A DNA stretch of 64,000 nt from Amycolatopsis viridis (GTDB lineage: Bacteria > Actinomycetota > Actinomycetes > Mycobacteriales > Pseudonocardiaceae): the NCBI RefSeq assembly GCF_011758765.1, contig NZ_JAANOU010000001.1, positions 5,394,001-5,458,000 on the forward strand, read 5' to 3'. Position 1 is the first letter of the stretch. The number at the start of each line of letters is the position of its first letter. The notes under the pieces were generated by a model that saw nothing but the letters and a program-made list of their open reading frames with translations, had not been told where the DNA came from and made no database searches. Position numbers and translations under genes: made by a program. Shown here piece after piece: positions 57,002-64,000 of the stretch.

Positions 57002-58606
57002 TTACCTCGTCTTCCTGGTGCCTGTGAGCAGCTCTTCCGCGATCCGGGTGAACTCCTCGCCGTAGCCCGCCTGGTCGGTGCGGGCGAGCCCGCCCACCTC
57101 GACCACGGTACCTGTCCCGGCCTCGCCGTCCGGGACGACCCGCACCCACAGCCTGCGCCGTTTGATCACCAACGACAACCCGAGGCCCAGCAGCATGGCG
57201 ATCGCGAACCCGAGGACGTAGGTCTGGGTGGGGTCGTGCGAGATCTGGAGCGACACGTAGCGCTGGGCCCCGTCGAACCGGACCACGGTGCCGTCGTCGA
57301 GGGTGATCGACTGGCCGACGGCCAGGTTTTGCCGGGCCACCCGGGTGAGCCGTCCGTCGTCCACCATGGACTGGTCGATGGAGAAGATCGACTGGCTCTT
57401 GCCCGAGTCGAGGCCGAGGTCACCGCGCATCACGTCGACCGCGGCCATCGGGTCGGTCATCCGCGGGCCACCGCCGGTGAGCACGCCGCCGTGCAGCACG
57501 CCGTCGGGCGCGAACAGGCCGGTGATCGCGAGCTGCTTGGTGCGCCGCGCGAACGGGTCGGTGATGTTCGGCGGGTCGAACTTGGTGGCGCCCTCGCTCA
57601 GGGTGGCGGTGCCGTCGGTCGGGCGCCACTGGACCGCCCTGGTGCGGGTGGTGCCGTCGGGCCAGGTCACCGTGAAGATCGGCGAGTAGCCGTTGCCCAG
57701 CAGGTAGACGCGGTCGCCGGCGAGCCGCAGCGGCGAGTTCACCTCGAGCAGGTAGTTGTGCCAGGTGCCGGTCTGCAGGTCCGTCCCCGACTGGTACTGG
57801 ACGTTCGACCGGTACTGGACGGGCTGGCCGGCCGGGGTGAAGTCGGCGGTGAAGTCGTTCACCTTCACGCAGAACGGCTCGAGCTCGGTGCCGTCCACGC
57901 GCAGGCCCGGGGTGAACGAGTCGTAGGCGTAGATGCCGGAGTTGCAGAACTGGGACCCGTTGGCCTGGACGATCACCTGGCCCTCGTAGGTGTACATCTT
58001 GCCGAGCGCGAAGGCGATGATCAGGCCGAGCATCGCGAAGTGGAAGACGAGGTTGCCGGTCTCACGCAGGAAGCCGCGCTCCGCGCTCAGCGTGCGGACG
58101 CCGCCGTCCTCCGCGCGCTCGACGCTGCGCCAGCCCTTCAGCCGGGCGCGGGCGGCGGCCATCACCTCGTCGGCGTCGCGCGGCGTGGTCGCGGTGGCGA
58201 AGTGCGGCAGCCGGGACAGGTTGCGCGGGGTGAGCACCGGCTGGGCGCGCATCGCCTTGAGGTACTCGACGCTGCGCGGCAGGAGGCAGCCCACCAGCGA
58301 GACCATCAGCAGCAGGTAGATCGCCGAGAACCAGACGCTCGAGTAGACGTCGAAGAACTGCAGGCGGTCCAGCAGCGTGCCCCACCAGCCGTGGGCGGCG
58401 ATGTACTGCTCGGTCTTCGGCGCGTTGAGCGTGCGCTGCGGCAGCAGGGCACCGGGCAGCGCGGCGAGCGCGAGCAGGAACAGCAGGATCAGCGCGGTGC
58501 GCATCGCGGTGAGCCCGCGCCAGGTGTTGCGCAGGAACGCCAGGATCCGCTTGGCCGGTGAGTTGCGGTACGGCTTGGGGTGCGGGGGCGCTTCGGTGGC
58601 GGTCAC
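57002..58606 (-). CDS. resB: ResB-family cytochrome c biogenesis protein
   Basis: 534 residues. Three N-terminal transmembrane helices, a large extracytoplasmic domain (about 190-450) and a C-terminal helix (YVLGFAIAMLLGLGLSLVI) fit ResB/Ccs1. The partner CcsB follows. The GTG at 58606 overlaps the ccdA stop (GTGA). The extracytoplasmic part has cysteines near residue 240 (SQFCNSG) that could take part in redox control. Together they attach heme to c-type cytochromes of the bc1-aa3 supercomplex. Confidence 0.93.
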   Translation of the reverse strand: MTATEAPPHPKPYRNSPAKRILAFLRNTWRGLTAMRTALILLFLLALAALPGALLPQRTLNAPKTEQYIAAHGWWGTLLDRLQFFDVYSSVWFSAIYLLLMVSLVGCLLPRSVEYLKAMRAQPVLTPRNLSRLPHFATATTPRDADEVMAAARARLKGWRSVERAEDGGVRTLSAERGFLRETGNLVFHFAMLGLIIAFALGKMYTYEGQVIVQANGSQFCNSGIYAYDSFTPGLRVDGTELEPFCVKVNDFTADFTPAGQPVQYRSNVQYQSGTDLQTGTWHNYLLEVNSPLRLAGDRVYLLGNGYSPIFTVTWPDGTTRTRAVQWRPTDGTATLSEGATKFDPPNITDPFARRTKQLAITGLFAPDGVLHGGVLTGGGPRMTDPMAAVDVMRGDLGLDSGKSQSIFSIDQSMVDDGRLTRVARQNLAVGQSITLDDGTVVRFDGAQRYVSLQISHDPTQTYVLGFAIAMLLGLGLSLVIKRRRLWVRVVPDGEAGTGTVVEVGGLARTDQAGYGEEFTRIAEELLTGTRKTR

Positions 58607-59376
58607 AGCGGCAGCACCGTGTCCGTGACGAAGGCGTCGCGCAGCCAGCCGACCAGCTCGCCCCACAGGCCGGTGACCAGCAGGACCCCGACGACGAGCA
58701 GCAGCCCGCCGCCGACGAGCTGGACGCGCCGGCCGTTGCGGCGCACCCAGTCGGTGGCGCGCACGGCCCAGCGGGCGCCGAACGCGATGAGCAGGAACGG
58801 CAGGCCCAGCCCGACGCAGTAGACCAGGACCAGCAGGTACCCGCGGACACCGCTGGAGCCGGTGCCGGCGGCGAGGGCGAGGACGCCGGACAGCGTGGGA
58901 CCGATGCACGGTGTCCAGCCGAGTCCGAAGACCGCGCCGAGCAGCGGAGCGCCGAGCAGCCCCCCGCGTGGCACGCGGTGCGAGCGGATGTCGCGCTGCA
59001 ACGCCGGGACGAGCCCGAGGAAGACCAGGCCCATGGCGATGGTCACCACGCCGCCGACGCGTTGCAGCAGGTCCTGGTTGGCCAGCAGGGCGTCGGCGAG
59101 CCACACCAGGCTGCCCACGCCCGCGGCGAACACGACGGTGAAGCCGAGCACGAACAACGCGGCCGCACCGACGACCGCGTACCGGCCCTTCTTGCGCTCC
59201 TCGCCGGCGGTCACGGCCGGCGCGTCGGCGCCGACCAGCGCCGCGAGGTAGGCGAGGTAACCCGGCACGAGCGGGACGACGCACGGCGAGGCGAACGAGA
59301 TGGCACCGGCGAGCAGGGCGACCCCGGCGGCGAGCAGCAGCGGCCCGGAGGTCGCCAGCTCGGTCACGGAGTTCAC
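58603..59376 (-). CDS. ccdA: CcdA-type thiol-disulfide transporter
   Basis: 257 residues, six transmembrane helices. The redox cysteines are in SFASPCVVPLVPGY (residue about 32) and GWTPCIGPTLSG (near 158). It carries reducing equivalents across the membrane to keep apocytochrome cysteines reduced, through the TlpA-like thioredoxin encoded upstream. GTG start. Overlaps resB by 4 bp. Confidence 0.93.
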   Translation of the reverse strand: MNSVTELATSGPLLLAAGVALLAGAISFASPCVVPLVPGYLAYLAALVGADAPAVTAGEERKKGRYAVVGAAALFVLGFTVVFAAGVGSLVWLADALLANQDLLQRVGGVVTIAMGLVFLGLVPALQRDIRSHRVPRGGLLGAPLLGAVFGLGWTPCIGPTLSGVLALAAGTGSSGVRGYLLVLVYCVGLGLPFLLIAFGARWAVRATDWVRRNGRRVQLVGGGLLLVVGVLLVTGLWGELVGWLRDAFVTDTVLPL

Positions 59377-59419
59377 GGTTCGAGGGTAAGCAGTGAGGTC
59401 GGTGTGAGTTCACCGGGAT

Positions 59420-59443
59420 GGCCTCGGCCGATCGGCCGAGGCC
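59420..59443. promoter_or_regulatory. 24-bp perfect palindrome between divergent genes
   Basis: GGCCTCGGCCGA joined directly to its reverse complement makes a loopless 24-bp palindrome. It lies 44 bp upstream of the ccdA start and 54 bp upstream of the divergent membrane gene. It could be an operator or cruciform-forming sequence. Terminator use is unlikely between divergent starts. Confidence 0.45.
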
Positions 59444-59484
59444 GGCGGGCCCATCGACCGAAGCCGTCACCGTGGCCCGCACCA

Positions 59485-59490
59485 TACCTT
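59485..59490 (+). promoter_or_regulatory. -10 element for a leaderless membrane protein gene
   Basis: TACCTT (TANNNT pattern) ends 7 bases before the ATG at 59498, with no ribosome-binding site. It resembles the layout before menB and the DHA2 transporter. Confidence 0.4.
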
Positions 59491-59497
59491 TTCGGCC

Positions 59498-60025
59498 ATG
59501 ACCGTTCCGCTGCGTGTGCACGTGTTGCTGTCCGTGCTGGTCGGAGCGCCGCTGGTGTGGGAAATCACGCGCGTCGACCTGAGCCGTCCCGCCGCGTACG
59601 CGTTCCTGCTCTGCTCCGCCCTCGTCGCCGCCGCGCCGTGGCTGGCGCTGCGGTTCCGCTGGTGGGCGGGGGTGCTACCCGCCGTGGCCGGGGTGCTCGG
59701 CCCGGCCGGGCTCGTGTTCCTGCTGGACTGGTTGCCGGCCCGGCCCGAGGTGGCGAACCTGCCGCTGGTCCAGGTGATCGGTGTGCTCACGGTGCTGGTG
59801 ATCGTGCTGCGCGACGCCGGGCGGTGGGGCGCGGCGCTGGGCGCGACCGCCCTCACGCTGTCCGCCGCGGCCGCCGCGGTGGCGATCCAGCAGTGGGCGC
59901 GGGTGTCGCCCCACCTCGCGACGCCGCACCCGCCGACGGTCGCGGGCACGGCGCTGCTGGTGTTCGGCTTGGCGCTGGCCGTCGGCGTCTACCTGCGTTC
60001 CGGCGACTCGGCCGCGAGCCGCTGA
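59498..60025 (+). CDS. Integral membrane protein, unknown function
   Basis: 175 residues with five hydrophobic segments (about 8-24, 33-51, 55-80, 88-103, 110-128, the last region followed by 145-167). Conserved-looking features are a WEITRVDLSRPAAYAF segment and charged ends. No family is recognised. The 3' end overlaps the convergent thioredoxin gene by 37 bp. Membership in the maturation pathway is suggested only by position. Confidence 0.7.
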   Translation: MTVPLRVHVLLSVLVGAPLVWEITRVDLSRPAAYAFLLCSALVAAAPWLALRFRWWAGVLPAVAGVLGPAGLVFLLDWLPARPEVANLPLVQVIGVLTVLVIVLRDAGRWGAALGATALTLSAAAAAVAIQQWARVSPHLATPHPPTVAGTALLVFGLALAVGVYLRSGDSAASR

Positions 60026-60579
60026 ACCACCGGCTCGATGTCGCTCGCCAGGATCGACCGCAGGTAGACGGCGGCCACGCGCTGCTGCTTGTCCAGGATG
60101 ATCGTCGACGGCACCGCGTTGCGCGGGTAGCCGGACAGCTGCAACAGGCTGCGGCCGGGCGGGTCGAAGATCGACGGGTAGGTCAGCTGCCGGTCGCGCA
60201 CGAAGTCCTGCGGCGCCGACCGGTCGTCGTCGCGGACGTCCAGCCCCAGCACCTGCACGCCGTGGGCCTGGGTCTGCGTGTACAGCTTCTCCAGTTCCGG
60301 CGCCTCGGTGCGGCACGGTGCGCACCACTGGCCCCAGATGTTGATCACCACGACCTTGCCGGTGTAGTCGGCGACCGAGACCGTCCTGCCTTCGGACATG
60401 AGGTCCTCGCCGGACAGCTTCGGGATCGGCTGCCGGTCCGCGGTCTCGTAGAAGATGTCCGTCTTGCCGCCGGGCGCGACGAACTGGAAGCTGCTGCCCT
60501 GCGACACCGCGTCGCTGCCCGTGCTGCACCCGGCGAGCACGAACACGCCCGCCAGGACCGCCGCCAGGACCCGCCTCAT
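59989..60579 (-). CDS. TlpA/ResA-like thioredoxin lipoprotein
   Basis: 196 residues. A lipobox LAGC puts the lipidated cysteine at C18, so the protein is anchored outside the membrane. The thioredoxin active site is WCAPC near residue 85, with the cis-proline in NAVPSTI. It should take electrons from CcdA and reduce apocytochrome c, as ResA/CcsX does. The mycobacterial Rv0526 sits at the same place. The start overlaps the phosphatase stop by 4 bp. Confidence 0.92.
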   Translation of the reverse strand: MRRVLAAVLAGVFVLAGCSTGSDAVSQGSSFQFVAPGGKTDIFYETADRQPIPKLSGEDLMSEGRTVSVADYTGKVVVINIWGQWCAPCRTEAPELEKLYTQTQAHGVQVLGLDVRDDDRSAPQDFVRDRQLTYPSIFDPPGRSLLQLSGYPRNAVPSTIILDKQQRVAAVYLRSILASDIEPVVQRLAAESPERR

Positions 60580-61205
60580 GCTCCGGTGACCTTCGGGTCG
60601 GTCGCGCCCGCGGGCTCGCTGTACACGATCTTCACCAGCTCCTCACCGTGGAACACCAGGCTGGTCAGCGACGCGAGGGAACACTGGCGGCGGCGCGGGT
60701 CGTGCCACAGCGGCTTCGCCTCGAGGAACCGGCGCAGCGTCCAGATCGGCAACTGGTGGGACACGCACAGCGCCTCGTGGCCCTCGGCCTTGCCCCGGGC
60801 CCGCTGCACCGCGGCGAGCATCCGGTGCGCGATCTCGCGGTACGGCTCGCCCCACGACGGCTGGAACGGGTTGCGCAGCTTCGACCAGTGCCGGGGCTGC
60901 CGCAGCGCGCCGTCACCGACCGACACCCGCTGGCCCTCGAACGCGTTGCCCGCCTCGATCAGCCGCTCGTCGGTCTGCACGTCCAGCCGGTGGGCCGCGG
61001 CGATCGGCGCCGCCGTCTCCTGCGCCCGCTGCAGCGGCGAGGAGACCACGTAGGTGATGTCGTGGGCCGCGACCGCCTCGGCGACGGTCAGCGCCTGACG
61101 GCGGCCGCGCTCGGACAGGTGGAACCCGGGCAGCCGCCCGTACAGGATGCCGTCCGGGTTGTGCACTTCGCCGTGCCGCAGCAGGTGCACGATCGTCGTC
61201 GTCAC
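60576..61205 (-). CDS. Histidine phosphatase (phosphoglycerate-mutase-like) family protein
   Basis: 209 residues. HLLRHGEV at the N-terminus carries the catalytic [15 protein letters not shown] near residue 54 and the later VSHQLP supply the second arginine and histidine of the superfamily. The substrate is unknown; most members are phosphatases rather than mutases. The GTG start at 61205 overlaps the hemL stop (GTGA). The same gene lies between hemL and the thioredoxin in M. tuberculosis (Rv0525). Confidence 0.9.
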   Translation of the reverse strand: MTTTIVHLLRHGEVHNPDGILYGRLPGFHLSERGRRQALTVAEAVAAHDITYVVSSPLQRAQETAAPIAAAHRLDVQTDERLIEAGNAFEGQRVSVGDGALRQPRHWSKLRNPFQPSWGEPYREIAHRMLAAVQRARGKAEGHEALCVSHQLPIWTLRRFLEAKPLWHDPRRRQCSLASLTSLVFHGEELVKIVYSEPAGATDPKVTGA

Positions 61206-62512
61206 GGGCGGGCCGCCTCTGCGCTCAGTGCCGCCTGCGCGGCCGCGGGCAGCGCGGCCTCGATGGTCTCGAAGGCGGCATCGTCCATCGCGGCGTTGAC
61301 GAACCACGCCTCGAAGGGGCTCGGTGGCCCGTACACGCCGCGCTCCAGCAGGGCGTGGAAGAACGGCGGGAAGCGCCAGATGTCGGAGCTGGTCGCGTCG
61401 TGGTAGTTGCGCACCGGCTCCTCGCGGAAGAACACGCTGAGCAGGTTCCCCGCGTAGGCGACGTGGTGCGGCACGCCCGCCTTGGTCAGGGCCTCGGTGA
61501 ACAGCGCGCCCAGGCGCTGTGAGTTGGCGTCCAGGCGGCGGTACACGTCGTCGTCGGCCGCGCGCAGCGTCGCCAGGCCGGTGGCCACCGCCACCGGGTT
61601 CCCGGACAACGTGCCGGCCTGGTAGACCGGGCCGGTCGGCGCGAGCCGCGCCATCACGTCGGACCGGCCGCCGAAGGCCGCGGCGGGCAGCCCGCCGGAC
61701 ATGACCTTGCCGAACGTGTAGAGGTCGCCGGGCACGCCTTCCACACCGAACCAGCCGGACCGGGAGACCCGGAAGCCGGTCATCACCTCGTCCATGATCA
61801 GCAGCGCACCGTGCTCGTGGGCGAGGTCCCGCAGCCGGGCGTTGAAGTCCCCGTGCGGCGCGACCGCGCCCATGTTGCCCGCGGCGGCCTCGGTGATGAT
61901 CGCGGCGATCGCGTCCGGGTTCTCCGCGAAGGACCGCCGGACCGCCTCGATGTCGTTGTAGGGCAGCACGATCGTGTCCGCGGCCTGCGCCCCGGTCACG
62001 CCGGGCGAGGTGGGCAGGCCCAGCGTCGCGACGCCGGACCCGGCCTGCGCGAGCAGCGCGTCGACGTGCCCGTGGTAGCAGCCCGCGAACTTGATGATCT
62101 TGGTGCGCCCGGTGAACCCGCGGGCCAGGCGGATCGCGCTCATGGTCGCCTCGGTGCCCGAGTTGACCAGGCGCACCTGGTGCACCGGGTCGACCCGGCC
62201 GATGATCTCCTCGGCCAGCTCGACCTCGCCGATCGTCGGCGTGCCGAACGACAAGCCCGAGCTCGCGGCTTCCCGCGCCGCCTCGACGACCGCCGGGTGC
62301 GCGTGCCCGAGGATCATCGGCCCCCACGAGGACACCAGGTCCACGTAGCGGTTGCCGTCCGCGTCCCACAGGTGGGCACCCTCGCCGCGCACCATGAACC
62401 GCGGGGTGCCGCCCACCGAGTTGAACGCCCGCACCGGAGAGTTCACGCCGCCGGGGGTCACGGCGGCGGCACGGTCGAACCACGCCCTGGACTTGTCGAC
62501 TGCTTGCGTCAC
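61202..62512 (-). CDS. hemL: Glutamate-1-semialdehyde 2,1-aminomutase
   Basis: 436 residues, standard length. [11 protein letters not shown] near residue 20 and the PLP lysine about K269 in [10 protein letters not shown] are the HemL signatures, and DEVMTGFR lies about 28 residues before it. It converts glutamate-1-semialdehyde to 5-aminolevulinate, the C5 heme route. Placement at the head of the cytochrome c maturation genes links heme supply to its use. GTG start. This is the real hemL; the related gene at 2874-4187 belongs to the glycan operon. Confidence 0.95.
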   Translation of the reverse strand: MTQAVDKSRAWFDRAAAVTPGGVNSPVRAFNSVGGTPRFMVRGEGAHLWDADGNRYVDLVSSWGPMILGHAHPAVVEAAREAASSGLSFGTPTIGEVELAEEIIGRVDPVHQVRLVNSGTEATMSAIRLARGFTGRTKIIKFAGCYHGHVDALLAQAGSGVATLGLPTSPGVTGAQAADTIVLPYNDIEAVRRSFAENPDAIAAIITEAAAGNMGAVAPHGDFNARLRDLAHEHGALLIMDEVMTGFRVSRSGWFGVEGVPGDLYTFGKVMSGGLPAAAFGGRSDVMARLAPTGPVYQAGTLSGNPVAVATGLATLRAADDDVYRRLDANSQRLGALFTEALTKAGVPHHVAYAGNLLSVFFREEPVRNYHDATSSDIWRFPPFFHALLERGVYGPPSPFEAWFVNAAMDDAAFETIEAALPAAAQAALSAEAARP

Positions 62513-62537
62513 GGACCCCAGTCTTGCAAAGGTCCCG

Positions 62538-62870
62538 TCAGGCCCGGTTCAGGTGTCCGGCGAAGTAGCCGAAGTCCTCGGTGTCCCGGCTCTTGCGGCG
62601 ACGCTTGACCCGCGTCGCCAGCAGGACCTCGCGCACCGCGTCGGCCAGCAGGATCCCGGCGACCATGCCGAGTCCGATCGCCGCCGCCATCCAGCTGCCG
62701 ACCCACCGGGTGCTGGTCAGCACGGTGCCGTCGGTGAGCCGCACCACGACTGTGTGCACCCCGGCGCCCCACACCACGAACGCGCCCCACACCGCGGCGG
62801 CCGCCAGCAGCACCTCGACCAGCGCCACCACCGCGCGCACGGGCTGGTTCAGCCGGGCCTGTTCAGTCAC
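62538..62870 (-). CDS. Small membrane protein, unknown function
   Basis: 110 residues with two transmembrane helices (about 12-33 and 58-80). Between them is a short beta-like segment ([16 protein letters not shown]). The C-terminus is basic then acidic ([22 protein letters not shown]). No named family was recognised with confidence. It lies 25 bp upstream of hemL and 12 bp after the DUF3093 stop, so it may share their message. Confidence 0.75.
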   Translation of the reverse strand: MTEQARLNQPVRAVVALVEVLLAAAAVWGAFVVWGAGVHTVVVRLTDGTVLTSTRWVGSWMAAAIGLGMVAGILLADAVREVLLATRVKRRRKSRDTEDFGYFAGHLNRA

Positions 62871-62882
62871 GTGAGAAGCCTC

Positions 62883-63305
62883 TCATGCCGTCTCCGGCGC
62901 GCGCAGCGCGGTCCGCAGCGCCTCGACGTCCTTCGCCCAGGCCAGCACGACGGTGCCGTCGGTGAGCCGCACCGGCAGCGTGCCGAACTTGTTCGGGGTG
63001 GTCCAGCCACCGCCGAGCACCCGGGCCCCGGCGGGGGCGCCGACGTCGTCGACCTCGGCGATGTCGGCCAGCGGCAGCCGTTCCCGGCCCTGCCACAGGG
63101 CGTCGTCGGTGACGCGGACGCCGAGGAACCGCCGCCGCGCGTGGATCCACGGCGCGGTGATCACCGCCAGTCCGAGGCCGACGATGATCCAGGCGACGGT
63201 GTGCGGGGTGCCGGTGGCCAGCTCGGCCAGGAACCCGAGCAGGGCGAAGCCGGGCCCGTAGGCGAGGGCCGCCCAGCTCGCGCCGCGCTCGGAGTACCGG
63301 GTCAC
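62883..63305 (-). CDS. DUF3093 membrane protein
   Basis: 140 residues. RYSERGASWAALAYGPGFA at the N-terminus and LADIAEVDDVGAPAGARVLG (about 80-100) are the DUF3093 pattern, with two helices near 10-55 and a PH-like soluble end. Function is unknown; the family is restricted to actinobacteria. The GTG start overlaps the upstream stop (GTGA). Confidence 0.85.
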   Translation of the reverse strand: MTRYSERGASWAALAYGPGFALLGFLAELATGTPHTVAWIIVGLGLAVITAPWIHARRRFLGVRVTDDALWQGRERLPLADIAEVDDVGAPAGARVLGGGWTTPNKFGTLPVRLTDGTVVLAWAKDVEALRTALRAPETA

Positions 63306-63826
63306 GGCGACCGGCGGCCGACCTTCGGGAAGTACGGCTGCACCGACGGGATGTACATCAGCGCCAGCGCGACCAGGGCGATCAGCGTCGCGATCAGCGA
63401 GATGCCGGTGTAGGTCCGCAGCAGCACCTGGAACAGCAGGACGATGACGAGCAGGACGGTCAGCACCGTGCGGGCGGAGCGGGTGCCCTGCCGGGCCTTC
63501 CACGCGAACAGCACGAAGAAGGCCCCGAACGACACCGACCCGACCAGCAGCATCGCGAACAGCACCGTGGTGCCCGAGGCGATCCGCTCCGGCGTCAGCT
63601 GTTGGTTCGTGTTGGTCCGGACCAGTTCGTCGACCAGCTGCTGCCGGGTGAGGAACGCCACCAGGTAGGCGGCGGCCAGGACGACGCCCGCGGCGACCCA
63701 CAGCCAGAACGACACCTGCACCGGCCTCGGCGCCTCCGGCCGCTCGGCCTCCGCACCGGCCAGGCTCGGCGCCGGTGGCAGACCCCGGGCGCGGCGCTCG
63801 TCGTCCGATTCGTTCGCTGCGGTCAC
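63302..63826 (-). CDS. Membrane protein, unknown function
   Basis: 174 residues. A polar first 35 residues (acidic and Pro-rich) is followed by four hydrophobic segments (about 38-58, 87-109, 118-136, 141-160). No family is recognised. It overlaps the DUF3093 gene by 4 bp, so both may work together in the membrane. GTG start at 63826. Confidence 0.75.
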   Translation of the reverse strand: MTAANESDDERRARGLPPAPSLAGAEAERPEAPRPVQVSFWLWVAAGVVLAAAYLVAFLTRQQLVDELVRTNTNQQLTPERIASGTTVLFAMLLVGSVSFGAFFVLFAWKARQGTRSARTVLTVLLVIVLLFQVLLRTYTGISLIATLIALVALALMYIPSVQPYFPKVGRRSP

Positions 63827-63865
63827 CCGTCAGAGACTACTGCGCCCGGGTGCGCCGCGAGGAGC

Positions 63866-64000
63866 TCACCCGACCTCGGCGACGCGGTAGGCGATCCCGC
63901 CCTCGACCAGGTAGCCGGAGCCGACGCAGACGATGTCGTTGAGCCAGGCGTGCTGGTGGGCACCGGTCTCGAACAGCGGTGTGGTCCGGAAGTAGTAGCG
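63866..64000 (-). CDS. DUF3237-like protein, 3' part
   Basis: The last 44 residues before TGA at 63866-63868; the rest lies beyond the window. RYYFRTTPLFETGA, then HAWLNDIVCVGSG resembles the C-terminal strands of DUF3237 (a beta-barrel, YchJ-unrelated) proteins. The evidence is one short segment, so the family call is tentative. Confidence 0.6.
   Translation of the reverse strand, partial: RYYFRTTPLFETGAHQHAWLNDIVCVGSGYLVEGGIAYRVAEVG

Noticed and set aside
59420-59443. Intrinsic terminator
   Set aside because: It lies between divergent start codons, has no loop and no T-run.

Overview
The window is about 64 kb of very GC-rich DNA. It has many GTG starts and heavy stop/start overlaps (ATGA, GTGA). 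It carries a complete 14-subunit NDH-1 operon, menaquinone rather than ubiquinone genes, BldC, a 'sunset'-type ArfC-like protein and a gene order close to Mycobacterium tuberculosis Rv0524-Rv0562. Together these point to an actinomycete, most likely a Pseudonocardiaceae member such as Amycolatopsis; the genus is inference. No rRNA, tRNA, CRISPR array, insertion sequence or prophage was seen.

Region 1 (1-11856) is a surface-glycan locus. On the plus strand are the end of a heptose-phosphate-type GHMP kinase, a GT-C-like membrane protein and a PAP2 phosphatase. On the minus strand nine genes read 11856->2874: C-methyltransferase, sugar-phosphate nucleotidyltransferase, PIG-L-type deacetylase, NAD-dependent epimerase, flippase, GT2 glycosyltransferase, polysaccharide pyruvyl transferase, RmlC-like epimerase and a HemL-fold aminotransferase. 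All but one junction overlap or nearly touch, so this looks like one operon that builds, decorates and exports an unusual branched, aminated and pyruvylated sugar.

Region 2 (11939-22360) holds a DDAH-type hydrolase divergent from an Lrp regulator, a crotonase, the ferredoxin-dependent 2-oxoacid oxidoreductase korAB, the ArfC-like membrane protein, a polyprenyl diphosphate synthase and a DHA2 efflux pump with a winged-helix-like tail.

Region 3 (22372-38250) is the nuoA-N operon on the minus strand. Its upstream DNA carries two perfect CRP/GlxR-type palindromes 32 bp apart and a DtxR/IdeR-like box. Just upstream lie menJ and menG, so quinone synthesis sits beside quinone-dependent respiration.

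Region 4 (40433-51916) contains two GT4 glycosyltransferases (one with an apparent frameshift), an inositol-monophosphatase-family enzyme, small accessory genes, a secreted M1 peptidase, and menD, menB, menE and menA. Region 5 (51909-64000) has a Cds1-like PLP enzyme, an Lrp regulator, bldC, a MinD-like ATPase, the System II cytochrome c maturation genes (ccsB, resB, ccdA, TlpA-like thioredoxin), a phosphatase, hemL and several conserved small membrane proteins.

The most unusual non-coding feature is a pair of intergenic arrays (46786-47038 and 53767-53994). Both are built of 21-bp-phased units that run in one orientation and then switch to the reverse complement. I do not recognise a named family for them.
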